In this document: positions 1 through 9,233 of the stretch, piece after piece
Layout: the number at the start of each line of letters is the position of its first letter
How positions within the stretch are numbered: the stretch's first letter is position 1
Assembly (NCBI RefSeq): GCF_900184935.1
Contig: NZ_FXYE01000002.1
Span: 620,001-684,000, forward strand
DNA length: 64,000 nt
Reading direction: 5' to 3'
Origin: Actibacterium lipolyticum
GTDB lineage: Bacteria; Pseudomonadota; Alphaproteobacteria; Rhodobacterales; Rhodobacteraceae
Notes under the pieces: generated by a model
What the model saw: the letters and a program-made list of their open reading frames with translations, nothing else
Database searches by the model: none
What the model was told of the DNA's origin: nothing
Program-made: the position numbers and the translations under genes

Positions 1-1584
1 CTATTGCCCGCTCATGCTCTGCCGGAACGAAGGCTCCACACGATAAAGCGAAAACCGCCCAACTTCGCGGACTTGGTTCAGCCCAAGCGAAGCTGGCAAT
101 GCCTTCTGGCGCTTGTCCAGCAGCAGAACATGAGTGAATTTCTTGTCCCAGTTCTGCACAAATTCATAGGGTGCAGTTGGATGCCGATCATCCGCCAGCA
201 GTCGAAAATCGACCGCGAAAAGCGCCGGATGCGCGTGGTCAGCCCATTGGGGAAGAAGCGTGATCGCATGCACACCTTGGAACAAGGTTGGCACGAAGAC
301 ATCCGCCTGCGGAACAAGCAGCCCCTGCAGATGAGACAGGCGTAAATCAGATGCCCCCACCTCGGCACGAATTGGCAGGACACGATCACCGGGCGAAAGC
401 GTTCCAGTCGCGGCGCGCATATCGCGCACCTCCGCGTCATAACGATACGCAAAGCGTTCAAAGGCAATTCCGCGCGCGCAGATCAAGATTGCGATGATCG
501 CGACAAGCCCGCGCAGCTGACCCCGGCTTAGCCCGCGCCAAGACGTGCACGCGATGAATACGGCACAGGTTAAAACGGGCGCGCGGATTTGCACAAATGC
601 CACGCCGTTCAGCCACGTCGGCGCAACAAGGCTTAGCAGGACCAGCGCGATAAGGACCCCCCGCGCCTTGTCTTCCAAAACCAACCGTGGCCCATCAGTT
701 TTACGCAGGCACCAGACAAAGACAGCAAGCAACGCCAGCACCGCAGCCCCAAGAAGGTTAAGCGCAGGGAAACTCTGAGTGTTCGGGGCAATCGCGGGGG
801 ACGTGAAGACTGCGATCCGATCCGCGATGTAACCAAACCCGTTAAGAAGCTCTGCAGGCGACTCGGGGCCTGACTTCAGCATGACGAGCAGCCAAACAAG
901 CGGGATGACAAAAGGCACCATTTGCACCCCAAGCCGTATAAGCCGCCGCGCGACGCTGCCTTTGCTGGCCAGCGCCAACTGAACCTCTCGTCCGAAAACG
1001 GCGACAGCCAGAAAACCAAACGCAAAGAAATGCATAAGGTAAACCGCCGCCGCATAGATCAAGAACACGGCAAAGCGATACCGCCGCCAGTCTGGCCGCT
1101 CCATCCCAAGCCACAGCGCGATGCCATAGATCGTGAATGGCATTGACCAGACGTAGTTTTGGAACCCCCAAAAGAAGGGCGCGCTGAACACCAGCAATCC
1201 AGCCGCCGCAGACCAACGCGTCCATCTGCCATGAATGACACGGGCCAGAGCCATGGTTGAGCCAACAAGGTTGACTGCGTAACTGGCCATCACCCAATTG
1301 GAAAATCGCGTCACGTCCCCCGGCGCGCCAAGGCCAAGCCAGATCAGATCAACGGCCGAATTCGGCACCAATCCAATTTCGTAACTGTAATATTCTGACA
1401 ACGCGTTTTCTGGCGCCATCGCCGCAATATACAGGCGCGCAATATGATTGGGCAGATCGACCAGCGGCAGGTTGATATGCGCAAGAATGGGCAGCGCGGT
1501 AAAGGCGACCACAAACAGCGCGCACCATACCACATTCAACTCGCCCCGGCTTTCGACGCGGTGGGAAACGGTATCTGTCAGCAT
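1..1584 (-). CDS. polytopic membrane protein, possible GT-C-type glycosyltransferase (GtrC-like)
   Basis: The 527-residue protein has about ten hydrophobic segments spread over residues 20-380. A soluble C-terminal part of about 130 residues follows and probably faces the periplasm. A D-L-P-N-H-I-A-R sequence lies just after the first membrane segment, in the region where GT-C enzymes carry acidic motifs in their first periplasmic loop. The ATG overlaps the stop codon of the upstream GT2 gene by one base, so the two are translationally coupled. With GtrB-like and GtrA-like partners, the simplest inference is a membrane transferase that moves a lipid-linked sugar onto a surface glycan. No enzyme-specific motif is certain, and other polytopic functions remain possible. 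Confidence 0.55.
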   Translation of the reverse strand: MLTDTVSHRVESRGELNVVWCALFVVAFTALPILAHINLPLVDLPNHIARLYIAAMAPENALSEYYSYEIGLVPNSAVDLIWLGLGAPGDVTRFSNWVMASYAVNLVGSTMALARVIHGRWTRWSAAAGLLVFSAPFFWGFQNYVWSMPFTIYGIALWLGMERPDWRRYRFAVFLIYAAAVYLMHFFAFGFLAVAVFGREVQLALASKGSVARRLIRLGVQMVPFVIPLVWLLVMLKSGPESPAELLNGFGYIADRIAVFTSPAIAPNTQSFPALNLLGAAVLALLAVFVWCLRKTDGPRLVLEDKARGVLIALVLLSLVAPTWLNGVAFVQIRAPVLTCAVFIACTSWRGLSRGQLRGLVAIIAILICARGIAFERFAYRYDAEVRDMRAATGTLSPGDRVLPIRAEVGASDLRLSHLQGLLVPQADVFVPTLFQGVHAITLLPQWADHAHPALFAVDFRLLADDRHPTAPYEFVQNWDKKFTHVLLLDKRQKALPASLGLNQVREVGRFSLYRVEPSFRQSMSGQ

Positions 1585-2651
1585 TAGCGGCTCGAATTTG
1601 CGGTCACGTTGATGACTGGTGCTTCGATGTCTTGTTCAGCATCCCCGGCCGACACGATTTCATCGACAATGAACCTGGGGCGCCGCTTCGTCTCTTTATA
1701 GATTTTCCCGACATATTCGCCGATCACGCCCAAGGCGATCAGGTGCACGCCCCCCAGCAGGCTTAAGGGCAGAACAACCGACGTCCACCCCGGAATGGTA
1801 TCCCCGCGCGCCCAGGCGTAAATTGAATAGAGGCTGTACAAGAACGTGATGGCCGCCACCGCAAAGCCAAACAACACAATCATCCGCAGCGGTTTGACCG
1901 AGAATGAGGTCACCCCTTCAAGCCCAAGCGAGATCATCTTGCGCAACGTATACTTGCTTTCCCCCGCAACACGCGGGGATCGGTCATAGGTCACGACATC
2001 GGTCGTGAAACCCAGCTGGCGCACAAGGCCGCGTAGGAAAAGGTTGCTTTCCTCAAAGCTGCGCAGCGCTCTTATCGACTTGCGGCTCATCAACCGGAAA
2101 TCTGCGTGATCCGGGATCAGATCGACCCCTAGCCTTTCCAGAATACGGTAATATGTCCGCGCCGAAGCCCTTTTAAACCACGTATCGCTTTCCCGCGAAG
2201 CCCGCACACCAAAGACGATGTCAGCGCCTTTCAGGTATGCCCTGATCATCCCAATCACGGCATCCGGATCATCCTGAAGATCGGCATCCATGCTAACGAC
2301 CACATCGCCGCCTGCATGGATCAGCCCGGCAAACAACGCCTGTTGATGGCCTTGGTTGCGTGACAGTTTGATCCCCCGCACAGTAAGAGGCGTCCGCGCG
2401 GTTTCGATCATCTTCCATGTCGCGTCATAGGACCCATCGTCCACCAAGACGACTTCGGTATTCTGGGAGATCAGCTTTGCAGCCTGAAGGTCTTCGTTCA
2501 AACGCTCCAGCCGTTCAAAAAGCGCTGGCAGGGCCAGTTCTTCGTTGTGGCAGGGCACGACAATAGAAAGGCGCGGGATGGCGCGTTTCGCCGCCGCGGT
2601 CGGAAAATCGACATCAACTGTGTTCTGAAAAGACGACAATTTTTGCTCCAA
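1584..2651 (-). CDS. family 2 glycosyltransferase, polyprenyl-phosphate type (GtrB/ArnC-like)
   Basis: The 355-residue protein has an N-terminal GT2 catalytic domain. VVPCHNEE lies near residues 31-38, the nucleotide-binding VDDGS at 70-74 and the metal-binding DADLQDDP at 122-129. Two membrane helices follow, at about 255-280 and 290-315. This is the layout of enzymes that transfer a sugar or aminosugar from a nucleotide donor to undecaprenyl or dolichyl phosphate on the cytoplasmic face. The start codon lies 38 bases inside the preceding GtrA-like gene, whose frame continues to 2614, so the genes overlap. The donor sugar cannot be read from sequence. Confidence 0.88.
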   Translation of the reverse strand: MEQKLSSFQNTVDVDFPTAAAKRAIPRLSIVVPCHNEELALPALFERLERLNEDLQAAKLISQNTEVVLVDDGSYDATWKMIETARTPLTVRGIKLSRNQGHQQALFAGLIHAGGDVVVSMDADLQDDPDAVIGMIRAYLKGADIVFGVRASRESDTWFKRASARTYYRILERLGVDLIPDHADFRLMSRKSIRALRSFEESNLFLRGLVRQLGFTTDVVTYDRSPRVAGESKYTLRKMISLGLEGVTSFSVKPLRMIVLFGFAVAAITFLYSLYSIYAWARGDTIPGWTSVVLPLSLLGGVHLIALGVIGEYVGKIYKETKRRPRFIVDEIVSAGDAEQDIEAPVINVTANSSR

Positions 2652-3012
2652 TAAACGTCAAAATGCTGTAAATTGCCGCGCCCGAAATCTGAGCAACGAC
2701 GTACGGAATACCCTGTGCCTGAAGACCAACAATCACCAAAAGGTTCACCCCGAAGGCCACCAGTACGACCAAAAGATAAAGCGGCAAACTGCGGGCCATC
2801 GACCCACTGTGTGCGAATGTCCAAGACCGGTTAAGCACATAAGACAGCAGCCAACCGATGAAGTAGCCCACCGCATTTGAAACCGCGAGGCTAAGCTCCG
2901 CCCCTACATGCAGGGCAAAGATCACCGCCAAGCCCACTCCGGTGTTAAGCAGCCCAATCAGGATATAGCGGCCGATTTGCCCGCGCAGGTTTGGCATGAC
3001 AGTTGCGCCCAT
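2614..3012 (-). CDS. GtrA family membrane protein (putative lipid-linked sugar flippase)
   Basis: The protein has 132 residues with four predicted membrane helices, the usual size and topology of GtrA/DPMS proteins. These are thought to move polyprenyl-phosphate sugars across the inner membrane. The frame is open well upstream, but the ATG at 3012 overlaps the stop of the methyltransferase gene (TGATG), which supports coupled translation. An ATG five codons downstream at 2997 is an alternative. It lies between a methyltransferase and a GtrB-like transferase, giving the classical GtrA-GtrB pairing. The 3' end overlaps the next gene by 38 bases. Confidence 0.82.
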   Translation of the reverse strand: MGATVMPNLRGQIGRYILIGLLNTGVGLAVIFALHVGAELSLAVSNAVGYFIGWLLSYVLNRSWTFAHSGSMARSLPLYLLVVLVAFGVNLLVIVGLQAQGIPYVVAQISGAAIYSILTFIGAKIVVFSEHS

Positions 3013-3707
3013 CACGGGGCCGTCGCGTAACAGGAATACTGCCCGCCCATCGCGCACCAGCGCAGCTTGGCCTCTAGCGGGCGCAGTTTCGCCAAGGCGC
3101 GCGGGAAGAACAGGTGGTAATTGGTCTTCGGTGCCACCCACCCTGCCTTGGCCATTCGTTTGCGCATTTCACCGGCTCGTATCAGAACCGCGTTCACGTC
3201 AAACGGGCACCGGCGGACCGCATCAAGCGTCAGTGGGTTCAGCGGGTTATGTTCGAATATCACCATGCGCCCGCCCGTGCGTGTTACGCGGCGCATTTCC
3301 TGCAACCACTCAACATGTTCTTCTTCGGGGATATGGTGGAACACACATGCGGTAAAGGTCAGGTCAAAGCTGTTATCCTGCGCCGGAATGCGCCCGTCTT
3401 CGATCAAAAGCTGAGGTTCATCCCCACCATGCAATTTACGCGCAGCCCCCAGGCTTTCTGCCGACACATCCGCCGACACAACGGATGTGTCAGGGAAACA
3501 GCTGCGAAACCCCGGAAGGGAATTCCCCATGCCGCTGCCGAAATCCAATATCTGCGGGGCGTCCAGTGACCATTGATCGACCAATCTCTTAAGCTCTTTG
3601 ATTTTGTAAAGCGCAAAGTAATCAGGGTCTTCGCCCGTCAGCTTAATGCTTTCACGGTGCTGCTGTTCATAGTCTGCAACATATGAATCAAATTCGGCTT
3701 GCGGCAT
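3012..3707 (-). CDS. class I SAM-dependent methyltransferase
   Basis: The 231-residue protein carries the SAM-binding motif I (LDFGSGMGNSLP, near residue 55) and a post-I acidic region. Further motifs resemble the Methyltransf_11/25 families (FTACVFHHIPEEEH). The start at 3707 is chosen because GAGG lies 10 bases upstream and homologues of this type begin close to the EFDSY segment. An in-frame ATG at 3749 has no ribosome-binding site. It is the first gene of the four-gene surface-glycan operon, so a sugar or lipid-linked sugar is a plausible substrate. That is inferred only from context. Confidence 0.8.
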   Translation of the reverse strand: MPQAEFDSYVADYEQQHRESIKLTGEDPDYFALYKIKELKRLVDQWSLDAPQILDFGSGMGNSLPGFRSCFPDTSVVSADVSAESLGAARKLHGGDEPQLLIEDGRIPAQDNSFDLTFTACVFHHIPEEEHVEWLQEMRRVTRTGGRMVIFEHNPLNPLTLDAVRRCPFDVNAVLIRAGEMRKRMAKAGWVAPKTNYHLFFPRALAKLRPLEAKLRWCAMGGQYSCYATAP

Positions 3708-3793
3708 CGGCGAACGGCCTCGGATAACTATTAACGTTTCGCAATCCATAACAGAGATTTGCGACGCAAGTGGGGCAAAAGTTACTTACCGTC

Positions 3794-3887
3794 AAGCAAC
3801 TGTTGCTTTGTGTTGCTCTTTGGGCCGCTATCGCCTTCCTGTCACTTACCGATATGCGAAACCCTGTCAGTTGCATAAATTGCAACT
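3794..3887. promoter_or_regulatory. two inverted repeats in the divergent promoter of the ABC importer
   Basis: The 255 bases between the methyltransferase and the binding-protein gene contain two dyads. AAGCAA-CTG-TTGCTT lies at 3794-3808. AGTTGCA-TAAAT-TGCAACT lies at 3869-3887, and pairing resumes beyond one mismatch. Both share GCAA/TTGC half-sites. The second contains a T-N11-A core, the loose consensus of LysR-type sites, and a LysR gene ends this cluster. They are likely operators for the transporter operon; which protein binds is inference. Confidence 0.5.
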
Positions 3888-3962
3888 AACACTGCAAACG
3901 TAACAATTTACGCATCAGTCCGCGTTACCTATCGTTCCGGTCACACTTAGGGAGGAGTGGAC

Positions 3963-5489
3963 ATGAATTACTTTTTGAAGCGGGCCTTGGCCCCAGCGAT
4001 CCTATCCGCCGCGCTTGCCGCTGTACCGGCATCCGCGCAGCAGGCAAACGACACACTGCGCGTGGCATTGGCCGAGGAAATCCTGAACCTCGACTATAAC
4101 TACACGACCAAGCGTGAATATATCATCCTTGCTCAGATGACGGACACAACGCTGTTCAGCCTTGATCCGAACACGCAAGAGTTCAACCCAGCCGTCGCAA
4201 CCGGGTACGAATATATCGACGAAAAGACGCTGGACGTTTCGCTGCGCGACGATGTGAAATTTCACGACGGCAGCACCCTAACAGCCGAAGACGTCGCCTA
4301 TACCTATAACTGGATCGTCCGCGAAGACAGTGAATCCAACGCTTCGGGCACCGTCGGGCGCTGGTTGGATAATGTAGAGGTCACCGGGCCGACATCTGTA
4401 CGTTTTCACCTGAAATCTGTCTATCCGCTGGTACTGCGCGACATGGCGCAGCGGATCATGCTGCGCAAAGCGGGCACCTATGATGCGGGCGGCACAATCA
4501 ATCGCGATGCGATGGCGCAGCAACTGATCGGCACCGGCCCTTATAAGGTTGTCAGCTTTGAGCCGGGTCAGGAACTGGTTTTGGAACGCTTTGACGATTT
4601 CTTTGGCGAAAAGCCCGCGATCCAAAAGGTCGTCGTACGCAACCTTCCCGACATCGGCACCCAACAGGCCGAGATGATGTCAGGCGGCATCGACTGGATG
4701 TTCAAAGTACCGCTTGATCTGGCCGAAAGCCTTGGCGCGACCCCGTTGGCCACGCACCTTAGCGGCCCAGACCTGCGTATTGCCTTTATCGTGCTGGACG
4801 CCGCTGGTTACACCGATGAAAATGGGCCACTGACCAACACCAAAGTCCGTCAGGCGATCAACCATGCCCTGAACAAAGCGGATATGGCCAAGTACCTGAT
4901 CGGCGGCAGCGCCGAACCGATCCACACTGCCTGTCACCCGGCCCAATTTGGCTGTGACGTCAGCGTGAAAGATTACAGCTATGATCCTGATACCGCGCGC
5001 GCGCTGCTTGCGGATGCTGGGTATGGCGATGGCTTCCCGCTGGAACTTTGGGCCTATCGCAACAAAGCGGTTGCCGAAGCGATTGCCGCTGATCTGACGG
5101 CGATCGGCCTTGATGTTGATCTGCGCTACGTCAAGCTAGAGTCGCTGAACCAAGCGCGCGCGTCGCAAGACATTCCTGCGTATTTCGGCACTTGGGGATC
5201 GGGCGGAACGGCAGACACAGCCGCCATCGCGCGTATTCACTTCTCTATGGATACAGACCGCAACCTGTCTGGCGATGAAGCCTTGGCAGAGGAAGTCTTG
5301 TCCGCCGAACAGACCAGCGTTCAGGAAGATCGCGCCGCGATCTATTCCAGCGCGCTTGGGAAAATCGCCGATCAGGCCTATTGGGCCCCGCTGTTCACCT
5401 ATTCGGCGAACTACCTTGTTTCGCCTGATCTGGATTTCCCGCTGGACCCTGACGGGCTGCCCCGTCTGCAGAACTCCAGCTGGAAGTGA
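3963..5489 (+). CDS. ABC transporter substrate-binding protein, family 5 (peptide/nickel/opine type)
   Basis: The 508-residue periplasmic binding protein has a typical signal peptide ending ASA before QQAND. The family 5 (SBP_bac_5) fold is recognisable from LDPNTQEFNPAVAT, the DDVKFHDGSTLTAEDV segment and the GTGPYKV motif. The ATG at 3963 is preceded at ideal distance by GGAGGAG; a GTG two codons earlier lies inside that ribosome-binding site and is rejected. It is the first gene of an importer operon that ends in a lyase. Family members bind peptides, nickel chelates, opines or aminopolycarboxylates, so the ligand is open. Confidence 0.92.
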   Translation: MNYFLKRALAPAILSAALAAVPASAQQANDTLRVALAEEILNLDYNYTTKREYIILAQMTDTTLFSLDPNTQEFNPAVATGYEYIDEKTLDVSLRDDVKFHDGSTLTAEDVAYTYNWIVREDSESNASGTVGRWLDNVEVTGPTSVRFHLKSVYPLVLRDMAQRIMLRKAGTYDAGGTINRDAMAQQLIGTGPYKVVSFEPGQELVLERFDDFFGEKPAIQKVVVRNLPDIGTQQAEMMSGGIDWMFKVPLDLAESLGATPLATHLSGPDLRIAFIVLDAAGYTDENGPLTNTKVRQAINHALNKADMAKYLIGGSAEPIHTACHPAQFGCDVSVKDYSYDPDTARALLADAGYGDGFPLELWAYRNKAVAEAIAADLTAIGLDVDLRYVKLESLNQARASQDIPAYFGTWGSGGTADTAAIARIHFSMDTDRNLSGDEALAEEVLSAEQTSVQEDRAAIYSSALGKIADQAYWAPLFTYSANYLVSPDLDFPLDPDGLPRLQNSSWK

Positions 5490-5505
5490 TAGGCTGCTGA
5501 CAAAC

Positions 5506-5539
5506 GCCGTTCCCGGGGCAGAGGTGCTTGGGGAACGGC
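5506..5539 (+). repeat. intercistronic hairpin after the binding-protein gene
   Basis: A perfect 9-bp inverted repeat (GCCGTTCCC / GGGAACGGC) with a 16-base loop lies in the 83-bp gap between the binding protein and the first permease. No T-run follows. It is more likely a 3' stabiliser or partial attenuator, which would leave more binding-protein mRNA than permease mRNA, than a full terminator. Confidence 0.55.
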
Positions 5540-5572
5540 CCTTGCTGTTCGATTGAACCGAAAGTCTGACCC

Positions 5573-6490
5573 ATGTTGAAATACATCCTGCTGCGTGGCC
5601 TTCTGGCCATCGCCGTAGCGTTCACCGTGTCACTCGCCGCCTTTTTCCTGCTGAACGCCGCAACCGACCCGGCGCAGGCAATCGCGGGCGAAGATGCCAC
5701 CCAAGAAGTCGTCGAAACGATCCGCGCCCGGTACGGGTTGGATCAGCCCCTGCCAGTGCGATACGCACAGTGGCTGGGCGGTGTGCTTCGGGGTGATTTT
5801 GGCGAAAGCTATTACTGGCATAAACCGGTGGCCGAACTGGTCGCCGAACGCGCGGGCACAACAATCACGCTGGCCCTGTCGGCGCTTTTCGTCACAATCC
5901 TGATCGCCATCCCGCTGGGTGCCTTTGCGGCCCTTAACCCTAATTCTTGGATCGACCGTGTGGCGCTTGGCGTGGCCGTGTCGGCGCAGGCGGTTCCGAA
6001 TTTCTGGCTTGGCCTGATCATGATCATCCTGTTTGGCGTCATGATGCCGATCTTTCCGGTGTCTGGCGACGACACATGGCGCCACTTTGTCTTGCCCGCC
6101 TTTGTCCTTGGTGCATCGTCCGTGCCCGCCGTGATGCGCCTAACACGCACCGGCCTGATCGAGGTGATGGGTGCAGACTATATCCGCACGGCCCGATCCA
6201 AGGGCTTTCGCTCGGGTGCCCTTTTGCGCCGCCACGCCCTTCGCAATGCGCTGTTGCCGGTGATTTCGGTTCTGGCCGTGCAACTGGGCCAGAAATTCGG
6301 CGGCTCTGTCATTACTGAAAGCATCTTTGCCATCAACGGCCTTGGCCGTCTGGCACTTGAATCGATCCTCGGCGCGGACATTCCAACCGTGCAGATGCTG
6401 ATCTTCGTCTTTGCCATCGTCTTCGTCGCGATGAACTTGGTGGCCGACATTCTTAACGCAGCTCTGGACCCAAGGATCCGTATCGGATGA
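5573..6490 (+). CDS. ABC transporter permease, DppB type
   Basis: The 305-residue inner-membrane permease has the N-terminal helix typical of DppB/OppB (MLKYILLRGLLAIAVAF). The conserved ATPase-coupling EAA loop is near residues 200-225 (YIRTARSKGF). The TITESIFAINGLGRL region and about six membrane helices also fit. It pairs with the DppC-type gene, whose ATG overlaps its stop codon by four bases. Confidence 0.93.
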   Translation: MLKYILLRGLLAIAVAFTVSLAAFFLLNAATDPAQAIAGEDATQEVVETIRARYGLDQPLPVRYAQWLGGVLRGDFGESYYWHKPVAELVAERAGTTITLALSALFVTILIAIPLGAFAALNPNSWIDRVALGVAVSAQAVPNFWLGLIMIILFGVMMPIFPVSGDDTWRHFVLPAFVLGASSVPAVMRLTRTGLIEVMGADYIRTARSKGFRSGALLRRHALRNALLPVISVLAVQLGQKFGGSVITESIFAINGLGRLALESILGADIPTVQMLIFVFAIVFVAMNLVADILNAALDPRIRIG

Positions 6491-7395
6491 CACAGGTAGA
6501 AAGCTTTACAGTCGCCGTGCCCGAAGAAGCCGCGCCGCTTACCCCCCGCCAACTTATGCGCCGCCGCGCCCTTGGGCACACCGGCTTTCTGATCGGCGCT
6601 GGCCTGATTATCGCGCTGGCGTTGATCGCGCTGTTCGCACCGCTGATCGCACCGCACGACCCGTTCGTTCAGTCGCTGAGCAGCCGCATGCTGCCCCCCG
6701 TCTGGGATGATGGCGGCACGTGGGAACATATTCTAGGCACCGACCAGAACGGTCGCGATTATCTAAGCCGCCTGATCTATGGTGCGCGGGTCTCCATCTC
6801 GATCGGGCTTGGCGCGGCGACCATTGGCATGCTGATCGGCGTGACCCTTGGGGTGATCGCAGGCTATTTCGGGGGCTGGGTTGACCACGGCGTCAGCTTC
6901 TTGCTGACCGCGCAACTGGCCCTGCCCGGCCTTCTGCTGGCGATGGCGCTGGTGTTTATCATCGGCCCGTCAATCTGGGTGGTGATCTGCATCATCGGCG
7001 TGCTGCACTGGACGTACTACCTTGTCGTCACGCGGTCTGCCACGCAGCGGATCAGGAACCTTGATTTCGTCGCGGCCGCCGCGGCCTCGGGCGCAACGCC
7101 GCGTCAGATCATCTGGCACGAGATTGTCCCCAACCTGATTTCGCAGATCATCGTGATCTTCACCTTCGAACTGGGCATCGCAATTCTGGCCGAAGCATCC
7201 CTTTCGTTCTTGGGTGTCGGCATCCAGCCCCCAACACCAAGCTGGGGCCTGATGATCGCCGAAGGCAAAGAGGCGATGTTCTATCGTCCGTGGCTTGTGG
7301 TTCTGCCGGGTCTTTGCCTTTTCACGCTTGTGATCGGCGCCAACCTTATGGGCGATGGACTGCGCGATATTACTGCTCCGGAGGGGCGCAACTGA
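6487..7395 (+). CDS. ABC transporter permease, DppC type
   Basis: The 302-residue second permease has the N-terminal cytoplasmic stretch typical of DppC/OppC and a LGTDQNGRDYLSRLIYG segment. The EAA loop is near residue 200 (DFVAAAAASGATPRQI), followed by a SFLGVGIQPPTPSWG motif. It overlaps the preceding permease by ATGA and ends one base into the ATPase gene, so the three are co-translated. It forms the transmembrane channel with the DppB-type subunit. Confidence 0.93.
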   Translation: MTQVESFTVAVPEEAAPLTPRQLMRRRALGHTGFLIGAGLIIALALIALFAPLIAPHDPFVQSLSSRMLPPVWDDGGTWEHILGTDQNGRDYLSRLIYGARVSISIGLGAATIGMLIGVTLGVIAGYFGGWVDHGVSFLLTAQLALPGLLLAMALVFIIGPSIWVVICIIGVLHWTYYLVVTRSATQRIRNLDFVAAAAASGATPRQIIWHEIVPNLISQIIVIFTFELGIAILAEASLSFLGVGIQPPTPSWGLMIAEGKEAMFYRPWLVVLPGLCLFTLVIGANLMGDGLRDITAPEGRN

Positions 7396-9233
7396 TGTCA
7401 AAACTTCTGGAAATCAACAACCTTTCAGTCACGCTTCCGCTTCCGGGTGGGCAACTGCACGCGGTGCGCGACGTGTCGATCACCCTGAACCGGGGCGAGG
7501 CTCTGGGCATCGTCGGGGAAAGCGGGTCGGGCAAAAGCATGTCGGCGCTGGCGCTGATGCGGCTGTTGCCGCAGCGGGCACTGCAAACCGGCAAGATGCT
7601 GTTTGACGGCACCGACCTGACCGGCCTTTCCGATGCGCAATACGCGCAACAGTTTCTTGGCCACCGGATCGCGATGATCTTTCAGGAACCGATGACCTCG
7701 CTCAACCCGGTCTACACTATCGGGCGGCAATTGACCGAGGCTGCGGTGCAGTTCGGCAGCTACACCCCAACGGCGGCACGCGCACGTGCATTGGCGCTGT
7801 TGGATCGTGTCGGCATTCCGGACCCAAAGGCGCGAATGGCGCAGTATCCGCATCAGTTGTCAGGTGGGCAGCGTCAGCGCGTGATGATCGCGATGGCCCT
7901 GATGTTAGAACCGGAACTGCTGATCGCGGATGAACCCACTACCGCGCTTGATGTTACCGTTCAGGCGCAGATCCTTGACCTGCTGGCCGACCTGCGGCGC
8001 GAAATGGGCATGGCGATGATCCTGATCACCCATGACCTTGCCGTGGTTGCCGAACAGACCGACCGCGTCGCCGTAATGTACGGCGGCGAGATGATCGAAG
8101 AAGGCACCGCGAAATCCGTCATGGCTGCCCCTGCGCATCCTTATACGCAGGCCCTGCTAACGGCGATCCCGCGCATGGATGGCCCACCGCGCCGGCTGGG
8201 CGCAATTCCGGGAACTGTGCCGTCGCTAATGACCCCGCCCAAGGGCTGCGTCTTTGCCCCCCGCTGCGGTTTCGTTCGGCCCGATTGCCTTGAAGCCCGG
8301 CCGCCGCAACTGGGCGATGCAGATCATCAGCGCCGTTGTGTTCTGTCCGACGCTGATCGCCCAACATCCGCGCCCGCCGCCCCGATCCGCACGGATCATG
8401 CCGAGGTTTCTGGCGGCGAGGCCGTGATTGCGGCCCGCGACATCACGCAGGTCTTCACCTCTCGTAAAGGGATGTTCGGGCCGAAGCACGAAATCCGCGC
8501 GGTCGATGGCGTTAGCCTGACGCTGAAGCGTGGTGAAACGCTTGCGCTGGTCGGTGAAAGTGGGTCGGGGAAATCCACCTTGGCGCGGATCATGCTGGGC
8601 CTTTCGCTGCCCACATCCGGCACCGTTGAAATGCTGGGCCGCCCCGTGGCCGACCTTGCCCCGCTGGAACGCGCGGCGTTGGTGCAGCCGATCTTTCAAG
8701 ATCCCTACTCCTCTCTCAACCCGCGCCGGACCTTGGCTGAAATCATTGCCCGCCCGCTGACCCTGCGCGGCGAGGATGACCCCGAAGCCTGCGCAGCCAA
8801 AACCCGCGACGCGATGGAGATGGTGCGCCTGCCCGCCCGAATGCTTCATTCCTACCCCTCGCAAATTTCGGGCGGTCAACGACAGCGTGTCGCGATTGCC
8901 CGCGCCTTGGTGACGCGGCCACAAGCGTTGGTATGCGATGAACCGACGTCCGCGCTTGATGTTTCGGTTCAGGCGCAAATCCTGAACCTTCTGGACGAAC
9001 TTCAGACCGAACTGGGGCTAAGTTGCCTTGTCATCACCCATGACATGGCCGTGGTGCATCAGGTTGCTGACCGGGTGGCTGTGATGCTGAACGGCAAGCT
9101 GGTCGAAGAAGGTGGATGTGACAGCGTACTCCGCAACCCTTCCAGCGACTACACCGCCCGCCTTTTGGCCGCCGCGCCGCAGTTCCGCCCAGACGAAATG
9201 ACCGCCCCTCCGGCACAAGAGGCCACCGCATGA
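7395..9233 (+). CDS. fused double-ATPase subunit of the ABC importer (DppD-DppF fusion)
   Basis: The 612-residue protein contains two complete ABC ATPase domains. The first has Walker A GESGSGKS at 41-48, signature LSGGQRQR near 155 and Walker B LLIADEPTTALD. An oligopeptide-transporter C-terminal cysteine segment follows (CVFAPRCGF). The second has Walker A near 386, signature ISGGQRQR near 491 and its own Walker B. Oligopeptide importers usually split these into two genes; here they are fused, as in GsiA-like proteins. The ATG at 7395 overlaps the permease stop codon. The open frame begins earlier, but that part is out-of-frame permease sequence. Confidence 0.93.
   Translation: MSKLLEINNLSVTLPLPGGQLHAVRDVSITLNRGEALGIVGESGSGKSMSALALMRLLPQRALQTGKMLFDGTDLTGLSDAQYAQQFLGHRIAMIFQEPMTSLNPVYTIGRQLTEAAVQFGSYTPTAARARALALLDRVGIPDPKARMAQYPHQLSGGQRQRVMIAMALMLEPELLIADEPTTALDVTVQAQILDLLADLRREMGMAMILITHDLAVVAEQTDRVAVMYGGEMIEEGTAKSVMAAPAHPYTQALLTAIPRMDGPPRRLGAIPGTVPSLMTPPKGCVFAPRCGFVRPDCLEARPPQLGDADHQRRCVLSDADRPTSAPAAPIRTDHAEVSGGEAVIAARDITQVFTSRKGMFGPKHEIRAVDGVSLTLKRGETLALVGESGSGKSTLARIMLGLSLPTSGTVEMLGRPVADLAPLERAALVQPIFQDPYSSLNPRRTLAEIIARPLTLRGEDDPEACAAKTRDAMEMVRLPARMLHSYPSQISGGQRQRVAIARALVTRPQALVCDEPTSALDVSVQAQILNLLDELQTELGLSCLVITHDMAVVHQVADRVAVMLNGKLVEEGGCDSVLRNPSSDYTARLLAAAPQFRPDEMTAPPAQEATA

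Noticed and set aside
1-3707. Prophage origin of the Gtr-like module
   Set aside because: No integrase, attachment repeat or phage structural gene is visible beside it; the upstream side is an ordinary transporter operon.
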